Below are positions 24,039 to 35,489 of a DNA stretch of 64,000 bases, one piece after another; the first letter of the stretch is position 1; the number at the start of each line of letters is the position of its first letter. This DNA comes from Dermacentor variabilis (taxonomy: Eukaryota; Arthropoda; Arachnida; Ixodida; Ixodidae), in assembly GCF_050947875.1 (NCBI RefSeq), contig NC_134568.1:209839845-209903844 (forward strand), in the 5' to 3' direction. The translations under genes were made by a program, and so were the position numbers. A model generated the notes under the pieces. The model saw only the letters and a list, made by a program, of their open reading frames with translations. It searched no databases and had not been told where the DNA came from.

Positions 24039-27000
24039 CTACGAATTTAATGGGCATATAACGTGTAGTACGACTTCATTTAAATAGTTGAGGATTGCCT
24101 TGGTGTCAAAAAGCGGTTCCTTGCCGAGAAACATAGCCGGGTGTAAAGGGATGTTATAATGTTAAGCAAGCGGAAAATGTTTCTTTCTCTCCGTTTCGGC
24201 TTCCCGACACTCCAGGAGCACGTGGAGGACGGTAAGCCTCTCACCGCATCTGCCACAGGTTGGAGGTTCACTTTCAGTAAGCAGGTAACTATGGGTGCCA
24301 AATGTGTGTCCTATTCTGAGGCGACAGAATAGGACATCTGTTCGCCGAGATTTTGTTGGGGAGGGCCAAAAACCTAACTGGGGCTTTATAACGTGCAGTT
24401 TGTTATTTGTTTGCGCGTCCCACGTGCACTGCCAGTGATGTCGCAGTTTATTTCGTAAGAAAGGCCTCAGATCTGTGACAGGCACATCAGCGGTAGGGTT
24501 AAGAGCTTGTGATGTAATTGACGTAGCCATCTCGTCCGCGAGAACGTTGCCTTCGATTCCCCTGTGGCCAGGGACCCAGCATATTATGATGTTCTGGTTA
24601 GATGAGTACACTTTACACAATACCGAATACAGTTCATTGAATACGGGATTTTTATGTTTGTAGAGTGACATTAAGGCCTTCACGACGCTGAGAGAGTCTG
24701 TATAGATCGCTGCTTTTGGAAGTTTCGATTTTCTTATGTGCTTTACAGCAGAGAGTAGTGCGTAGGCCTCGGCCGTAAAGATACTTGTTTCCGGATGCAG
24801 TACATCGGATTCCGAAAACGATGGGCCGACGGCTGCATAGGATACCCCGGCATTTGACTTGGAAGCGTCTGTGTAGAACTCTGCGCAGGAGTTCTTGTGC
24901 TGGAGTTCTAGGAAATGCATTCTAATTTCGGCCTCAGGAGCGTGCTTTGTAATATTTATAAAGGATATGTCACATTGTATCACCTGCCACTCCCAAGGAG
25001 GTAAGAGCTTGGTTAGGTGCATTAAGCGATGCTCGAGGAGTGGGACACGCATTTCATCGCTAATCTCCTTCACACGCAGCGAGAAATGCTGTCTTATGGA
25101 GGGGCGATTGCTGAAAAGTGTAGCGCACGTCATATCGGTAACGGTATGAAAACATGGATGTTCAGGATTGGAGCGTACTTTAAGGAAATATGTAAAGCTA
25201 ATGTATGATCTCTGTAGGTGGAGAGACCATTCATTCGATTCGGCATATAAGCTTTGAATCGGGCTTGTTCTGAAAGCGCCAGTAGCTAAGCGGATGCCCA
25301 AATGGTGGACAGGATCCAGCATCCTTAGCGCGCTCGGGGCGGCAGACTTGTACACTACGGCACCATAATCCAATCGTGACCGAATTAGGCTCTTGTAGAT
25401 ATTCATTAGACACTTTCTGTCACTACCCCACGTAGTCTTAGATAGAAGTTTCATTAGGTTCATTGTTTTTAGACATTTTTCTTTCAGATATTTAATGTGT
25501 GGAATGAAAGTGAGTCTGTAATCAAGTATAATACCCAGAAATTTGTGCTCTTTGTTGACAGGTATTTGGTGTCCACACAGTTCTAAGGAAGGATCCGGAA
25601 ACAGGCCTCTCTTTCTTGTAAAAAGAACGCAAGTGCTTTTGTGGGGGTTGATTTTAAATCAGTTTCTGTCTGCCCACTTGGAAATCTTGTTCAAGCCCTG
25701 TTGCACCTGTCTCTCGCATACTGAGAGGTTACAGGATTTGAAGCCGATTTGAATGTCGTCAACGTAGACAGAATAAAGAATGGCAGGTGGTAGCGAAGCA
25801 TGAAGCGAGTTCATCTTCACGATGAAGAGCGTACAACTCAGCACGCCTCCCTGTGGTACACTTGTTTCTTGTGTGAAAGGTCGCGACAATACGTTGCCGA
25901 TTTTCACTCGGAAGATTCGATTCAACAAATAGCTTTCAATTATTTTCAGCATATTGCCACAGATGCCCATTTCCGACAGGTCTCGCAAGATGCCGTAGCG
26001 CCATGTTGTGTCATATGCCTTCTCCATGTCAAGGAATATTGACATGAAAAACTGCTTATGTACAAATGCGTCCCGAATATATCCTTCAATGCGTACAAGG
26101 TGATCTGTTGTCGACCGGCCTTCTCTGAAGCCACACTGATAGGGATCAAGTATATTATTGAGTTCAAGGAAGTGTATGAGTCTGCGATTAATCATTTTTT
26201 CAAAAACCTTACACAGGCAGCTTGTAAGGGCTATTGGGCGATAGCTTGCCGCCATGGATGGGTCTTTCCCCTGCTTCAAAACGGGGACCACAATTGCTTC
26301 TTTCCATGCAGTTGGAAAGTATCCCGCAGCCCAAATAGTGTTGAAAATTGTGAGTAGTGTAACTTCGGTGTCATTGTGTAGGTTTTTAATCATTTCATAC
26401 ATAATTCTGTCAGAACCCGGTGCGGAGCTCTTGCATGATCTCAAGGCAGCTCTGAACTCGGCAATACTAAATCGACAGTTGTATAGTTCATTCTTTCGAC
26501 ATTTTCCTATGAGTGGCTTACATTCTTCTATTTGTTTGTATTTTAGAAAAGATTGCGAATAATTTGTTAGACTTGACACGCTCTCAAAATACTCCCCAAG
26601 TGAGTCCGCCTGGTCTTTCAGTGTATCACCCTGTGTGTTTACCAGAGGGAGTGAATATGTTTGGCGCCCTCTAATCCTATTCACCCTGTTCCAGGCTTTG
26701 GCCTCATCTCTAAACGAGTTAATACTCGATAAATACTTCTGCCAGCTTTCTCTTCTGGCCTGCCTGCGGGTTCTCCTGCCTTGAGATTTTACTTTCTTAA
26801 AGTTAATAAGATTTTCTGCAGTGGGGGAAGCGCGTAGCAACCCCCACGCCTTGTTCTGATTCTTACGGGCGGTCCGACATTCGCTGTTCCACCACGGTAC
26901 ACGTGGTTTGCATTCCAAACCACTTACTTCGGATATGCATTTAGATGCGGCATCTATTATGAACGCTGTAAAATACTCCACAGCGGCATCAATTTCTAGA

Positions 27001-27758
27001 GAAGACATATCAGCCCATGAGATGCTAGATAGATTTCGAAATTTCTCCCAGTCGGCTGTATCTATCTTCCACCTAGGAGCTTGTGGAGGAGATTCATTTC
27101 CTTTGGATGTTCTTAGCAGTACGGGGAAGTGATCGCTCCCGTAAGGATTGCTCGTAACTTCCCATTCGAGTTCGGGCAGTATAGACGCGGAAACTATAGT
27201 AAGATCTATTGACGAAAAGGTTCTGTTTGCAAGAGAGTAATATGTGGGTTCTTTCTTATTTAGAAGACACGCACCTGAAGAAAAAAGGAACTGTTCAATG
27301 AGACGACCTCGCGCGTCTGTACGAGAGTCGCCCCACAGAGAGCTATGCGCATTGAAATCGCCAAGAACAACATAAGGTTCTGGCAATTCATCTATGAAGG
27401 ACTGAAATTCAGGTTTGTTTAGTTTGTAATGTGGGGGTATGTAAAGTGAACAAATAGTGATGAGTTTGTTTAGCAGGACAACTCGAACCGCCACTGCTTC
27501 GAGGGCCGTTCGTAGCTGCAAGCGTTGACACGCTATGCTTTTTTGAATTACAATGGCAACGCCACCCGATGATGCGAGAGCATCATCGCGATCTTTACGA
27601 AAAGTTATGTACTGTCGGAGAAAGTTTGTGTGTTTGGATTTTAAGTGTGTTTCCTGTAAACACAGCACTTTTGGATTGTGTTCGTAGATGAGTTCTTGTA
27701 GATCATCGAGATTCCTAAGGAGACCTCTGACGTTCCATTGGATTATTTGTGTGTCCAT
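24039..27758 (-). pseudogene. LINE-1 ORF2: endonuclease, RT, RNase H (two premature stops)
   Basis: ORF2 starts at ATG 27756-27758, 46 nt after the ORF1 stop. The APE endonuclease shows QWNVRG, LCLQETHL, LGDFNAHSSLWG and SDHFPV. The RT shows YRPIALTSCLCKVFEKM, FLDMEKAYDT, SVPQGGVLSC and YVDDIQIGF. RNase H shows FYTDASKSNAG, TAEAYALL, IYTDSLSVV and WVPGHRGIEGNVLADE, so the D-E-D-D set is present. A C-terminal Cys/His motif (CGRCGERLTVLHVLLEC) follows. TGA at 25659-25661 falls between RT and RNase H, and TAA at 24162-24164 falls near the end. The frame continues unchanged past both, to a TAG at 24039-24041. The first stop sits at a position usually occupied by Gly. No frameshift was found in about 3.7 kb. 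Confidence 0.93.
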
Positions 27759-27804
27759 ATTGGAAGTAAATAAGTGCTGTGTGTACGGAAACGGTGGTTA
27801 TGTC

Positions 27805-29100
27805 TTAGGTTACAGAGCTCTTTCGAGGCCCTGTAACGGGAGTTCTGCCCTTTTTGGAGCGTTCGAGGGAGCCTCGCCGCTCCTTAGGCGCTTGGTGCGC
27901 CTTGAGGATAGGTGTTGTGTCCATTGCCTCTAGTGAGGCTCCGGACACGTGCTCTTGCGAGCGAGAAGTTACAAGAGAGAGTCCTGCCTTGGAGGGCAAG
28001 ACCCCTGCGCCCACCAGCCCAGAGGTCGATGGGGCACCCTGCGGGATTTGGCTGCGCCGGCTGTTGCCAGCGCTGGAAGGGGCCGGGGAGGTTGAGACAG
28101 CCTTGGCGGCGGCCACCTTCTGGGTCGATGGTCCCTCATTCTGGGTCGACGGAGCAGCGCTAGCTGCAACCGCCGCGGGGGCAGATGGCGTAACTGCCGA
28201 CTCACTGCATGTGGGTCGGACAGCCGCCGGAGGCCGTTGTGACGCTGCCCCCTGACGCGCCACATCGGCAAAGGTTTTCCTGGGCAGGTACGATACCCGC
28301 CTGCGTGCCTCCTTGAAACTTATATTTTCCTTTACTTTAACTGTTACAATTTCCTTTTCTTTTTTCCAGGATGGGCACGCCCGCGAGTACGCGGCGTGCT
28401 CCCCATCACAGTTGACACAATGTGGAGTCTTCTGGCATGTTTCGGAGGAATGTTCAGTGTCACTACACTTGGCACATGTCAGCCGGCCTCGACAGTTCTG
28501 TGAACTGTGGCCGAACCTTTGGCACTTAAAGCATCTGAGAGGATTGGGCACGTATGGCCTAACACGAAGTTTGATGTAACCGGCCTCGATGGACTCGGGG
28601 AGGACACTTGAGCTGAAAGTGAGTATCAGGTGTTTTGTTTGGATTTCTTTTCCATCTCGCCTAATCTTGATTCTTTTGACATTTATGACATTTTGTTCAC
28701 TGAAGCCCTCCAAGAGTTCAGCCTCAGTGAGCTCCAGCAAATCATCGTCCGAGACAACGCCTCGGGTGGTATTCATCGTGCGGTGCGGGGTTACTACTAC
28801 TTGGGTCTCTCCAAATGATATTAGTTTAGGCAGTTTGTCAAATTGTTTCTGATCGCGGAGCTCCAAGAGGAGGTCACCGCTGGCCATCCTCGACGCCTTA
28901 TAACCTGGGCCAAAAACTTCGGTAAGGGTTTTAGATACAAGGAAGGGGGAGATTGTTCGGACTTGTTTAGCTGGTTTTTCTGTGTGGATCACATGAAAAC
29001 GAGGAAAATTGTGGACTTGGCGTCCGAAAAACTGAAATACTTCTTCGGTGCGCCCTCGTTTCTGAGGGCGATCAGGTAGTTTAGGAAACGCGTTTTCCAT
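27805..29100 (-). CDS. LINE-1 ORF1 protein (Gag-like, CCHC)
   Basis: An uninterrupted frame of 431 codons from ATG 29098-29100; a GTG 12 codons upstream is also in frame. The middle carries three zinc knuckles: CFKCQRFGHSSQNC, CAKCSDTEHSSETC and CVNCDGEHAAYSRAC. These follow an RRM-like region with conserved KLRVRPYVPNPLRC. The C-terminal third is Ala/Pro/Ser-rich and looks disordered. ORF1 proteins of I-clade LINEs bind element RNA and form the retrotransposition particle with ORF2 product. The gene is intact, unlike its ORF2 neighbour. Confidence 0.92.
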   Translation of the reverse strand: MENAFPKLPDRPQKRGRTEEVFQFFGRQVHNFPRFHVIHTEKPAKQVRTISPFLVSKTLTEVFGPGYKASRMASGDLLLELRDQKQFDKLPKLISFGETQVVVTPHRTMNTTRGVVSDDDLLELTEAELLEGFSEQNVINVKRIKIRRDGKEIQTKHLILTFSSSVLPESIEAGYIKLRVRPYVPNPLRCFKCQRFGHSSQNCRGRLTCAKCSDTEHSSETCQKTPHCVNCDGEHAAYSRACPSWKKEKEIVTVKVKENISFKEARRRVSYLPRKTFADVARQGAASQRPPAAVRPTCSESAVTPSAPAAVAASAAPSTQNEGPSTQKVAAAKAVSTSPAPSSAGNSRRSQIPQGAPSTSGLVGAGVLPSKAGLSLVTSRSQEHVSGASLEAMDTTPILKAHQAPKERRGSLERSKKGRTPVTGPRKSSVT

Positions 29101-29625
29101 AGGTACAGTTAGGTTTTCGGCCGCGATGCCGACCACCCACCATGGAGCCCTACAGGGGGACGTGACAGAAGTTCCTGCAAGGGAAACCCTGCCAACGCCA
29201 GCCGTACATCGCTGCTATAACCAAATACAGCATAACCAAGGCTGGCTAGCTACACAAGGTTAACCCTTGCCGCCGGGAAATTAGGAAGTGAGGAGAAGTG
29301 ATGAGAAGACAGGAAAGATGAAAAAGGCAAGAGAGAAAGACGAAGATTGGAGAGGAGGACAGGAAAAGGCGACTGCCGATTTCCCCCGGGTGGGTCAGTC
29401 CGGGGGTGCCGTCTACGTGAAGCCGAGGCCGAAGAGGTATGTTGCCTCCGCCGGGGGGCCTTAACGGTCCAAACACCCGGCATCGGCTCAACCCCCAGGA
29501 TCCCCTTTTCCCCGGACACGGCTAAGCCGCGCACGACTACACGCGGAAGGGTCCAACCCTCGTGTGCTCGGGTACGTGGTGTCGCAACACACCAAACGCC
29601 TGCTTACGCAGACGCCCCTGCGGGG
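29101..29625 (-). promoter_or_regulatory. LINE-1 5' UTR, presumed internal promoter
   Basis: GC-rich leader between the target duplication and ORF1, with gttgagccgatgccggg and ggcggaggcaacata. I-group LINEs carry an internal pol II promoter in this position. No defined promoter element can be pointed to. Confidence 0.55.
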
Positions 29626-29639
29626 TTCCAGAATTTCCT
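29626..29639. repeat. target-site duplication of LINE-1, right copy
   Basis: Exact copy of 23655-23668. The gypsy-1 codon phase on this side runs straight into the phase on the far side when the LINE is removed. Confidence 0.93.
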
Positions 29640-30240
29640 CTATGTACGCGATTGTCGTGCTCTTGTTGATGTGCTTGAACTCCTGGCTGAAGTTTGTCAG
29701 CAACACTTCAGTTTTCCCTCCATGCAGTCGAGCGATCCCTCTTGCGACGCAAATTTCACGGTCTAGCAGTAGACGTTGGTCGCCTTCGATGACGCCTTCT
29801 ACGTCAGCGGGTGCTTCGGTGCCGACCGAAATAACAATGCTGGAGCGAGGCGGGATGCTCACTTGATCTTCGAGCACACTCAAGGCGTGGTGACTACGAG
29901 GGCTCTCCGGCGGTATCGCTTTATCTTCCGACAGCGTTATTGACTTCAACTTCAGGTCGATGATTGCGCCGTGTTGGTTCAGGAAGTCCATACCGAGAAT
30001 GACGTCTCGTGAACACTGTTGGAGGATAACGAAGGTGGCAGGGTAAGTCCGGTCATGAAAGGCAATTCTTGCCGTGCAGATTCCAGTCGGCGTAATGAGG
30101 TGCCCTCCTGCGGTTCGAATTTGAGGGCCTTCCCATGCGGTCTTAACTTTCTTCAACTGGGCGGCGATGTGTCCACTCATTACGGAGCAATCAGCCCCTG
30201 TGTCCACTAAGGCGGTAACTGCGTGGCCGTCGGGAAGCAC
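29640..30240 (-). pseudogene. gypsy-1 protease and linker to RT
   Basis: The retropepsin active site reads TALVDTGADCSVMSG, and the flap and C-terminal motif reads VILGMDFLNQHGAI. About 100 residues of linker follow, with DREICVARGIARL and TEVLLTNFSQEF, up to the LINE-1 insertion point. A frame change near 30240 separates the protease from the upstream Pro/Arg-rich start of pol. The aspartic protease would cleave Gag-Pol. The last codons of the open frame past 29626 are LINE sequence and not part of the protein. Confidence 0.93.
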
Positions 30241-30540
30241 GTGAGGTCGCTGGTTCTTTGTCTGGCGTTGCAGTAAGGTCTTGGCTTCGGATCACGGCTG
30301 CGTCGTGTTGAACTGAAGTTGGAACGTCGCGTCGTCAAGTTGTCTTTCGTCGGTGTAGTCTTGGCTTCCTGTCTTCGTCGGCATGGCGGTGTGTCGTTAT
30401 TATGTCGTCGAGATGGTCTCTTCGTCGTCTTCGTCGGCGGCGGAGGATCTTCGTCAGTTCGACGAACAGCAACCGCACCTCCATCGGTTGCTGCTTTTAG
30501 TTTTCCGGATATGGACTCGCAGAGCGGCCCCGTGCTGGGC
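30241..30540 (-). pseudogene. gypsy-1 Gag-Pol junction
   Basis: The minus-strand frame is rich in Arg, Thr and Pro (TDEDPPPPTKTTKRPSRR). It overlaps the end of gag in another frame, which suggests that pol was expressed by frameshifting. It then loses phase with the protease near 30240, probably through a small deletion. Confidence 0.6.
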
Positions 30541-31827
30541 CGGTGTATGGTCGGCGCTGCGGCGACAGGTAGCGGCCTGGTGACGGCGAACGGGACTGTC
30601 GTCGAGGGCTCCACTCAGTATCGACGAGGTAGTCGGCGATGTCACGAGGGCGTTCACCTTCCCGAGGGCGCGGTGCGTTGACTGCGAACCCTCGCAATCC
30701 CATCTCCCGGTATGGGCATCGTCGGTAGACGTGACCCGCTTCTCCGCAGTGGTAGCAGAGCGGGCGGTGGTCAGGAGCGCGCCAAACGTCTGTCTTCCTC
30801 GGGTAGCTGCGCCGGGCGACGGGTGGGCGTGCTGGCGCCGGCGGCGGTGGTCGACGGAATTGCGGCGTTACAGGGCCCTGGCGCGGTCGCGGAGGGGGGC
30901 CTTGACGGCGTGCGACGGCGGCGTAGGTCATCGCTTCTGGCTGGGGCTGCGATGATTGTGGTTGCACCTCGGGAACTCCGAGCGATCGCTGGACTTCTTC
31001 TTTAACAATTTCGGCGATTGAGGCCACTTGAGGTTGCGATGATGGGAAGATTCTTTGAAGCTCCTCTCGTACGACTGCCCGGATGGTCTCGCGCAGGTCG
31101 TCGGTGGCCATTGATTGAACTCCGGCGTAGCTTGTTGGCTTGGTGCGTCGGTCGAATTGCCGGTTCCGCAATTCCAGTGTCTTCTCAATGCTCGTCGCCG
31201 GTCTTCGGTGGGCTTCTTACCATTCGCCGGCGAAAAGTTCTTCCTTTACACCACGCATCAGTAGGCGGACTTTCTTCTCCTCGGACATTTCCGGGTCGGC
31301 GCGGCGGAACAGACGGCTCATTTCCTCAGTGAAGATCGCGATCGTCTCATTCGGCAGCTGCGCTTTGGTCTCCAGTAGGGCAGGGCTCGCTCTTTTGGCA
31401 CGACGCTTGTAAATGTTTGCAGGAAGCCGCTTCGGAACAGGTCCCACGTCGTCAAGGTGGCTTCTCGATTCTCGAACCACGTCCTGGCGGCGTCTTCCAA
31501 TGCGAAATAGACATGTCGCAACTTGTCGTCGCTTGCCCAGCTGTTAAACGTAGCGACCCTCTCATACGTTTCCAGCCAGCTTTCCGGGTCCTCAAATGTG
31601 GAACCGCGGAACGTCGGTGGTTCCCTGGGCTGCTGCAGCACGATGGGGGACGCTGGGGCTGCCATCGGGGTTGCCTTGGCCACAATCTTCTTTGTTTTCA
31701 CAGGTATAAGTCCATGCTCCGGGCGCAGTTGTTGAAGACGGCGGCTTGCTCGATGGTCCGGAACTACGTTGGTGTTCTCTTTGCGGTCCGGGCTTGGATC
31801 ACGGCTTGTCGGGGGCGTCCGGTACAT
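30497..31827 (-). pseudogene. gypsy-1 gag (one frameshift, one stop)
   Basis: The likely start is ATG 31825-31827. The capsid-like retrotransposon Gag region shows FEDPESWLETYERVATF, YFALEDAARTWFENRE, ETIAIFTEEMSRLFRRADP and LLMRGVKEELFAG. The nucleocapsid knuckle is CYHCGEAGHVYRRC (CX2CX4HX4C), followed by an Arg/Ser/Pro tail ending SASPYPEN. A single-base loss near 31380 changes frame inside the capsid, and TAA at 31217-31219 interrupts it after FAGEW. Gag would form the particle. Gypsy-2 gag (49942-51291) shows the same domain order intact. Confidence 0.92.
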
Positions 31828-31831
31828 GAAC

Positions 31832-31850
31832 GAAAAGCACCTCCACCAGA
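31832..31850 (-). other. gypsy-1 primer binding site
   Basis: On the coding strand TCTGGTGGAGGTGCTTTTC directly follows the 5' LTR. The core TGGTGGAGGTGCT is shared with gypsy-2 at the same place (51303-51320). I cannot name the priming tRNA. Confidence 0.7.
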
Positions 31851-32267
31851 TGTCACCTGGTGGTGACGTTGAAGAACAAAGTAGCAATACTGTGAAAGAC
31901 AAAACTAACTTTTATTGGGCGAACCTGTGCCCACAAAAATAGGCTACGCTTATAGCACAACGATAGCGGCGAACACGGTCGGCGACCGTCGGAAATCTGA
32001 TCAACGGGTCAAGCGCGTCGGCTTTTATACATCAATCGTCGAATGTTCCAGACTAATCGTTGGGACCCGCGTGCCTTCCACAAAGTTCTACACCATTCGC
32101 GTCAGGCGATGAAATTAGATAACATAAGGTTCGGCGACAACAGACAGTGGATAGAAGCATCGATAACTTTCCAGAAACTTCGGATACATGCAGGCGCGTC
32201 CTGCGCTGTGCGATAACATTTGTTAGGCGGCGAAACGTGGTCGCCCGATAAAGATAAGTACACGTGT

Positions 32268-32269
<2 letters not shown>
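31851..32269 (-). repeat. gypsy-1 5' LTR
   Basis: 419 bp, TG...CA ends on the coding strand. It should carry the element promoter. I count 17 differences from the 3' LTR (about 4%). Confidence 0.95.

Positions 32270-32323
<54 letters not shown>
32270..32323. repeat. (AT)n microsatellite, right flank of gypsy-1
   Basis: Perfect AT repeat directly against the LTR end. Confidence 0.95.
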
Positions 32324-32327
<4 letters not shown>

Positions 32328-34504
32328 AAAACCTTGTAGCGCCTTGTGAAAGCGTTAATATACAAAGATGCTGTCAAGAAATATTTTCCTGACGATTGGT
32401 CAGTTGAGAAGACATAACATGTATAAAAAATACGCAATATATAACAATTTCTGAACACAACGAATTGTTAGCATAAAGCAATGTGACTCCACAAAACAAT
32501 AGTTTCATTACTTGTCAAAGCATGCCTTGTGCCATTGGGTCCTCTTATTTCCCGGCGCCGGAATAAAGGACTATAGAGTAAGAAATTATCAAGCGAACAA
32601 ATACACGTGTATTAACAAGTAAGTCAGCAAATAAGTAAGACACAGCGATATCTCAAAAGCGCTAAAGGACACGAGAGCAAGTATAGGAACAGCGTGGATT
32701 GCGTGCGCCGTCTCCCAGCGCGCCAAGTGTTACCTATAGCCGCTGGTGCTTATACGGCGGAAAATACGCTTCCTTTACAGCGTCAGACGGCTTCTGGTGG
32801 AGCACCGATACGCGACTTGTCCATTGTTGGCTTTGTAGTTGGTGCTCATGGTGTGTTTGTAGCCAGTGCGTAGTGCGACGTCCGCCAGCCGCGGCAGAAA
32901 CGCGCTCGACGCATGTTTTCCTTTCTTTTTTTATTATTGCGATAGGAATTATATCGACACTCGAGGCAAATTTTCGCTGTCGTCGTCGCGGTGATGTTCC
33001 GTATGAAGTCCACAAGCGATATGAGTGAGCGACCCATACACTGTGGGGGCCAGAAAAAGCACGTCACAGTGAGCCGAAAAGGATGGCGGCTTGATGGACA
33101 TTATCTTCCCCCGCACTCACGTGATCAAACGCGCACTTGGCAACGAGAGCGCGCGCCTTCTCCCCTGCCGTGGCTGCGAATGACTGTGCGCGGCTGACGC
33201 CTACGCGTTGCGCGTGCCGTTTCTAATTCTTAGCAATCATGGGTGCGTGCAATGATCCAGGGCTGCTATGGCTTCATGCACGCTGTCTTCATTCCCAGAA
33301 TGTCTTTGCGCGCCCCTAGTGTTGCAGATCGCGTAGCCCGGCCAAGTTATGAGAGAGGAGTAATTGGAGAGCGCTGACAGAGGCCATCCTGCTGTGGACA
33401 TCAGAATAGGCTTATGATGATGACGAATCTAATTCTCGGAGTCGCGGTAAATCGCGCGGCTATACGAACCGTTCACGTCTGCTGCCGGTGTTCTTCATAA
33501 TGCCATCGTTGTGACAGCGAGTGCTCGTGGTTATCCAGTGAGACATTTACAGGTTTACATGCTCCGTGCATTACACTACGCTTGTTATTTTGATTATTAA
33601 GTGAATTTACACTACCATTTACATGACCGATATAATTAACGTATAGACTCATGTAAGGGCCACATTTCTTGTCACGATTTTGACGAGCTTACGCGACCGG
33701 GCGATTTAATCTAATTTTTTTCAACTGCTCGAATGAAGTCTGCCGCAAACCTCGGCGATTGCCTCCTCTCGCCATCTCGTAATGACGCGCGAAAATTCGC
33801 TGTTGTGCGCGATAGGAATAATTGGCGCACCGAACGCGACTGATTCTCGGATCCATTTTTTTTAAATATTGGCTGTCAAGTGGGGGTGCGGCCCTTACAC
33901 GGATTTAGACGGTAAGGATCTTCCCTCGTGTAATTGTCTTATACTTCGCTATCACTAATACTGCGTTGCCTTTCCGTCGAAACGGCAGCCTCTTCTTTTT
34001 TATTTTACTGTGAGTCCAAGTATAAGCGCTGCTACGCATAACTGCTATTGATCCTGATTTCGAATGAATCCGGCTTGGCCTCATTTCGGTTACTGAGTGA
34101 ATTATATATTTATATAGGACCTCCGTATGCAAGTGGTGACGCTTCCATCCCTAATAAATGTTATGAATTATTTTTCATGGGTCGTTAACGTTGCGAACTG
34201 GAAAGAGAAGCAATACTGAGACGCGCATCATTCACGTGCATTTCGTACGCCGTTGATTAAAGACTCTGACGAAGGGGTCTGTGAAGTCTGCAGATATTTT
34301 TCGGTGTCGGAAAAGCACGCAAAGCAATTTGAAGCATGGTGAACATACAGCAACATATTCATTCTCCCCCCCCCCCCCACCAGGGCTATCCATACCACTA
34401 CAAATAATTTTTAGTTGGCTACCTCCTTCTCTTGAAAAAATATAACAAGCTTTGTCCTGTGTATATACTTAAATAAATTGTGTCTGCACATGGTGTTCAC
34501 AGTG
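32324..34504. other. unassigned sequence, locally GC-rich
   Basis: No gene recognised. 32700-33240 is relatively GC-rich, with opposed frames of about 100 codons that lack known domains. 33400-34500 is AT-rich. A poly-C run lies at 34367-34379. Confidence 0.35.
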
Positions 34505-34850
34505 GAATTTTTTTTTTCAAATGTTGAAGTGAAAAAATACGGATGAGGTAGCCGCCGCTGGTGCTTCTAATGCGCTTGTCCTCCTATTGTCAAGGATTGC
34601 AGAAATAGAACGAAAGTATAAATTAAAAGCCGTGCAAGTCCGTGCCAACAATGATGCAGTAAGCGTTAAGCAACAATAACATTTTAAGTGAAAAGGTAAG
34701 TGCAACTCAAGATAAATCTCCAATAATGCGGGTAACAGGACTCTGGTAATGGTATTTGGGGGGAGGGGGGAGGGTAGGCTTCAACATTGCCGGGGGGGGG
34801 GGGGGGGTCGGCGATGCCGAACCTTCAGCCCTTAGTCGGCGCCTATGACA
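34505..34850 (+). repeat. interspersed repeat Y, copy 1
   Basis: Colinear with 51980-52335 in the same orientation. Shared phrases are gaagtgaaaaaatacggatga, aatgcgcttgtcctcct, gccaacaatgatgcagtaag and a G-rich run, ending gcgcctat. The copies are diverged by substitutions and small indels. The class is unknown. Confidence 0.75.
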
Positions 34851-35487
34851 TGTTACGCGGAACTTGCAGTATAACTAATTTATCAATAATTCATTTAAAG
34901 TGGGCTCAACTGACTACTTAGGAGCCACCCTTTAACAAATATGTTTTCACGGGAAATCTGACAACGCGCACCGCGCTGCCCATCCAGCTGCTCCTTCTCG
35001 TACTGCTGGGCGCCTAATGAACACTTTTGTAAGAGAGAGATGGTGCTTGACATGAATTGTAAAGTTTAGTATTAACAGCTTATTATCCCAAATGTATATC
35101 GTGCTTTCTTAATAAGGGCCACCGAAACTATTTTTCTCCTTGATAAAATCGTTTAGACCATCTCTCACAGAAAGCTTTTTCACAAAAATTTTATGACAGT
35201 GCGCGAGAAAAAAGAGCTTTTAAGTGGTAAAATTGTGCAAATTACAATCATTTCAAGCCAAGGCATCCTGGCGTTCACCCTCAAGTTTTAGTCTCTGCAG
35301 CTGTGTATTTTCTGTGACGGTGCCGCGCTCCATGGGTACGACACTCTCCAATGACACCTGTCATTACATCCAATCAGTTTTAATGAACGCGTTACCATAT
35401 CTATTTCTGATGCATTGTTTCTTCTTGTGTAGCCTCAAAACGAACCGTTTCTTGTTTGTCTTGTGTGGCCTCAAAATGAAGTTTAGG
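34851..35487. other. unassigned AT-rich sequence
   Basis: Nothing recognised. Confidence 0.35.
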
Positions 35488-35489
35488 TT

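Larger units (their letters stand above)
23669..29625 (-). mobile_element. I-clade LINE (LINE-1 of this window), nearly full length
   Basis: The 5957-bp non-LTR retrotransposon lies in minus orientation inside the gypsy-1 pol. A 14-bp target duplication flanks it, and the tail reads CATATCATCATC on the coding strand. From 5' to 3' it has about 0.5 kb of 5' UTR, an intact ORF1 with three CCHC-type knuckles, and ORF2 with APE endonuclease, RT and RNase H. The 3' UTR is about 370 bp. RNase H downstream of the RT places it in the I group. Only two premature stops are seen in ORF2. Confidence 0.95.
11826..32269 (-). mobile_element. Ty3/gypsy retrotransposon, gypsy-1 (interrupted)
   Basis: Two 419-bp direct repeats (11826-12244 and 31851-32269) bound gag, protease, RT, RNase H and integrase coding sequence in minus orientation. 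The element is split by an 8516-bp TIR element (13986-22501) and a 5957-bp LINE (23669-29625). Subtracting both and their duplicated targets leaves about 5.96 kb, an ordinary gypsy length. The order PR-RT-RH-IN defines Ty3/gypsy. The copy is dead: gag has a frameshift and a stop, and pol has two TAG codons and frameshifts. Metaviridae-type element of the host genome. Confidence 0.95.

Noticed and set aside
27854..28255. Plus-strand frames opposite LINE-1 ORF1
   Set aside because: They are shadows of the minus-strand ORF1 coding sequence.
29488..30240. Protease frame continuing to 29488 as a unique C-terminus
   Set aside because: Everything below 29626 is LINE-1 5' UTR read through from the insertion junction.
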